Under the pieces are notes generated by a model. That model was not told where the DNA came from and made no database searches. It saw nothing but the letters and a program-made list of their open reading frames with translations. The position numbers were made by a program, and so were the translations under genes. DNA of 64,000 nucleotides, from the NCBI RefSeq assembly GCF_007860175.1, contig NZ_SJPX01000005.1, positions 930,001-994,000 on the forward strand. The letters run 5' to 3'. How positions within the stretch are numbered: position 1 is the stretch's first letter; each line of letters starts with the position of its first letter. This stretch comes from Rubripirellula reticaptiva. Its GTDB lineage: Bacteria > Planctomycetota > Planctomycetia > Pirellulales > Pirellulaceae. Below, in pieces: positions 62,465 through 64,000 of the stretch.

Positions 62465-63415
62465 CTACCGTTCGCGGAACAGTTCACTGATCGATTGGTC
62501 ATGGTGAATTCGCTTGATCGCTTCGGCCAACAACGGAGCGACACTGAGCTGGACCAGGTTGGGCAATCGCTTTTCGGCTGCGATCGGAATCGTGTCCGTG
62601 ACAACGATGGAATCAATCGGCGCTTCACGCAATTTTTCAATCGCCGGTCCGCACAACACACCGTGCGTGGCCGCGATATGAATCTCTTTGGCACCGGCGG
62701 CATGCACCAAACGGGCCGCACCACAGATCGAACCAGCCGTGCTGATCATGTCATCAAACAACAACGCAATCTTGCCTTCGATCGGACCGCCGATGATTGT
62801 GTTCTGTTTCGTTTCCAAGGCGTTTGAACGCTGCTTGTCGACGATCGCCAACGACCCACCAAGTCGCTTGTTGTGACCGAGCGCACGCTTGATACTGCCT
62901 TCGTCGGGGCTGACGACGACAATTTTGTCGTCAACAAAACCACGCTCGCTGAAATACTCGTTTAATACCGGCGCGGCATACAAGTGATCGACCGGGACGT
63001 CAAAGAAGCCTTGGATCTGTGCCGCGTGCAAGTCCATCGTCAGGACGCGGTCAGCGCCAGCACGTGTGATGATGTTGGCCGCAAGCTTGGCTGTGATCGG
63101 CACCCGGCCTTCGTCTTTACGATCCTGGCGCGCGTACCCAAAGTACGGCACGACCGCGGTGATGCGTTCGGCGCTGGCTCGTTTGCAGCAATCGATCATG
63201 ATCAACAACTCGAATAAGTTGTCATTGACCGAAGGCGACGTCGGCTGGATCAAAAACACATCACGGCCACGAACGTCTTCGTCCAGCTTGCAATAGTTTT
63301 CGCCGTCGGGAAACTTTCCCAACGTGATCGCTGAAGGTTCCAAGTGCAAGTGACGACAAATTTTTGTCGCCAATTCAACGTTCGCTCGACCACTGAAGAT
63401 TTTCAGTTCACGCAT
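62465..63415 (-). CDS. prs: Ribose-phosphate pyrophosphokinase
   Basis: 316 residues from the ATG at 63415; the long frame upstream is antisense to the next gene. Hallmarks: LKIFSGRANVELATKIC with the KxFSG start, FPDGENYCKLDEDVRG, VPYFGYARQDRK, and the PRPP loop ALLFDDMISTAGSI. Standard family length. It makes PRPP from ribose-5-phosphate for nucleotide, His and Trp synthesis. It overlaps the end of the GlmU-type gene by 8 bp (same strand), as glmU-prs adjoin in Bacillus. Confidence 0.96.
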   Translation of the reverse strand: MRELKIFSGRANVELATKICRHLHLEPSAITLGKFPDGENYCKLDEDVRGRDVFLIQPTSPSVNDNLFELLIMIDCCKRASAERITAVVPYFGYARQDRKDEGRVPITAKLAANIITRAGADRVLTMDLHAAQIQGFFDVPVDHLYAAPVLNEYFSERGFVDDKIVVVSPDEGSIKRALGHNKRLGGSLAIVDKQRSNALETKQNTIIGGPIEGKIALLFDDMISTAGSICGAARLVHAAGAKEIHIAATHGVLCGPAIEKLREAPIDSIVVTDTIPIAAEKRLPNLVQLSVAPLLAEAIKRIHHDQSISELFRER

Positions 63416-64000
63416 AACCCATCGTCCGCATTTTTTCGTCGACCAACCGAAGTTCGTCGGGATTGTTAATCGACAACGACTCGCACTGCTCCAGCACCGC
63501 AATCGCTTCGACAGGCCGTCCCGACTCGCGAAGCAAGCGGGCACAATCAGTAAGGTAATATTCTGCTTGAGCGTTGTCGCAACTGAGCCGGTCGAGCGAT
63601 TCCAACAAGTCCGGTGTTTGGAACAAGTAAGTGCTCATGTTGACTTCCTTGATCTTCAACTGAGCCTCGGTTGCGTCCTTGTGCTCAACGATCCCCATGA
63701 AGTTGCCGCTAGCGTCACGATCGATTCGGCCCAGCCCCGTCGGATCTTCCTTTTCCAACGTGCCTAGCAGCAAAGCGGGCGATTTTTCGTCAAAATGCGT
63801 GAGCAGCTTTTTCAGGCTGGTCGCCTGGATCAAAGGCGAATCGCCGGCCACGACAATTGTCGGACCGGTTTGCTTCTCGAGGGCCGATCGGCACATTTGC
63901 ACCGCGTGACCGGTCCCCAATTGCTCGGACTGGGTGACAAACTCGATTTCGTCGGTCCGGTCGGCCAAGGCTTGACGGACCAAGTCGGCCTGGTATCCCA
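63408..64000 (-). CDS. GlmU-type nucleotidyltransferase, N-terminus outside window
   Basis: The visible 196 residues belong to a UDP-N-acetylglucosamine pyrophosphorylase domain: QSEQLGTGHAVQMC, VVAGDSPLI (the metal-binding GDxPL motif), TGLGRIDRDASGNFMGIVEHKDA, VNMSTYLFQTPDLLESLDRL, NAQAEYYLTD. The start is beyond base 64000. The gene ends soon after this domain (LVDEKMRTMGYA) without the hexapeptide acetyltransferase repeats of full GlmU, so it is a uridylyltransferase-only version. It would need a separate acetyltransferase. Its end overlaps prs. Confidence 0.9.
   Translation of the reverse strand, partial: GYQADLVRQALADRTDEIEFVTQSEQLGTGHAVQMCRSALEKQTGPTIVVAGDSPLIQATSLKKLLTHFDEKSPALLLGTLEKEDPTGLGRIDRDASGNFMGIVEHKDATEAQLKIKEVNMSTYLFQTPDLLESLDRLSCDNAQAEYYLTDCARLLRESGRPVEAIAVLEQCESLSINNPDELRLVDEKMRTMGYA

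Noticed and set aside
1-64000. CRISPR array, prophage or complete insertion sequence
   Set aside because: No spacer-repeat array, phage genes or paired IS ends could be found; only transposase relics are present.

Overview
The window looks like chromosome of a Planctomycetota bacterium, most likely a Pirellulaceae/Rhodopirellula-type marine planctomycete. The evidence is the gene content: two proteins with the planctomycete LEPR-XLL N-terminal motif, a DUF1559 prepilin-like protein, a TIGR03067-type protein, a dockerin/EF-hand metalloprotease, ECF sigma factors coupled to a kinase or membrane protein, a PEP-CTERM HAF-repeat protein and MJ0042-like zinc-ribbon membrane proteins. Genes are loosely packed on both strands, with short operons and many family-less proteins. 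No prophage, CRISPR array or complete insertion sequence is visible.

Layout. 1-5.4 kb: the end of an S41 protease, then a minus-strand unit of ECF sigma factor, Ser/Thr kinase with TPR tail, and LEPR-XLL protein, joined by stop/start overlaps. 5.4-15.1 kb: exported and surface proteins (matrixin with dockerin and EF-hands, prenyltransferase-repeat protein, EF-hand protein, intradiol-dioxygenase-like protein), a second ECF sigma factor coupled to a membrane protein, a single-domain response regulator and a TIGR03067-like protein. 15.2-17.4 kb: a small apparent stress cluster (glycine-zipper protein, two small unknowns, CBS pair), two of whose genes have good sigma-54 (-24/-12) promoter matches. 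17.5-22.1 kb: GH32-like hydrolase, MDR oxidoreductase, cardiolipin synthase. 22.4 kb: tRNA-Asp with promoter and terminator.

22.7-34 kb: small proteins, an ABC ATPase with an unusual 794-residue membrane partner, NHL and SMP-30 beta-propellers, a cysteine-rich probable outer-membrane protein, SlyX, a TIM-barrel protein, and the queuosine genes queF and queE with overlapping divergent starts. 34-42.8 kb: housekeeping genes (S1-domain protein, trigger factor, tRNA-Gly, FabH-like synthase), a DUF1559 protein and a lipoprotein lacking a normal start codon. 42.8-47 kb: an LpoB-like / COG3014-like lipoprotein pair, possibly preceded by a small membrane protein, then a very acidic protein and an M48 protease.

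47.2-53 kb is the one clearly rearranged zone. A truncated copy of a zinc-ribbon membrane gene and the intact gene form 372-bp direct repeats around a decayed IS4-family transposase, a second zinc-ribbon gene, a probable REP-associated transposase relic and a HAF-repeat gene. 53-64 kb: DUF4272, an HU-like protein, small lipoprotein, class II ribonucleotide reductase (nrdJ) with a tandem NrdR-box pair upstream, DUF2780, TIM-barrel isomerase, HD-GYP protein, PRPP synthetase and a GlmU-type nucleotidyltransferase running off the end.

The best candidates for new biology are the sigma-54 stress cluster, the sigma-kinase-LEPR-XLL unit, the LpoB/COG3014 locus and the repeat-flanked segment. None of them is proven to be a new system from sequence alone.
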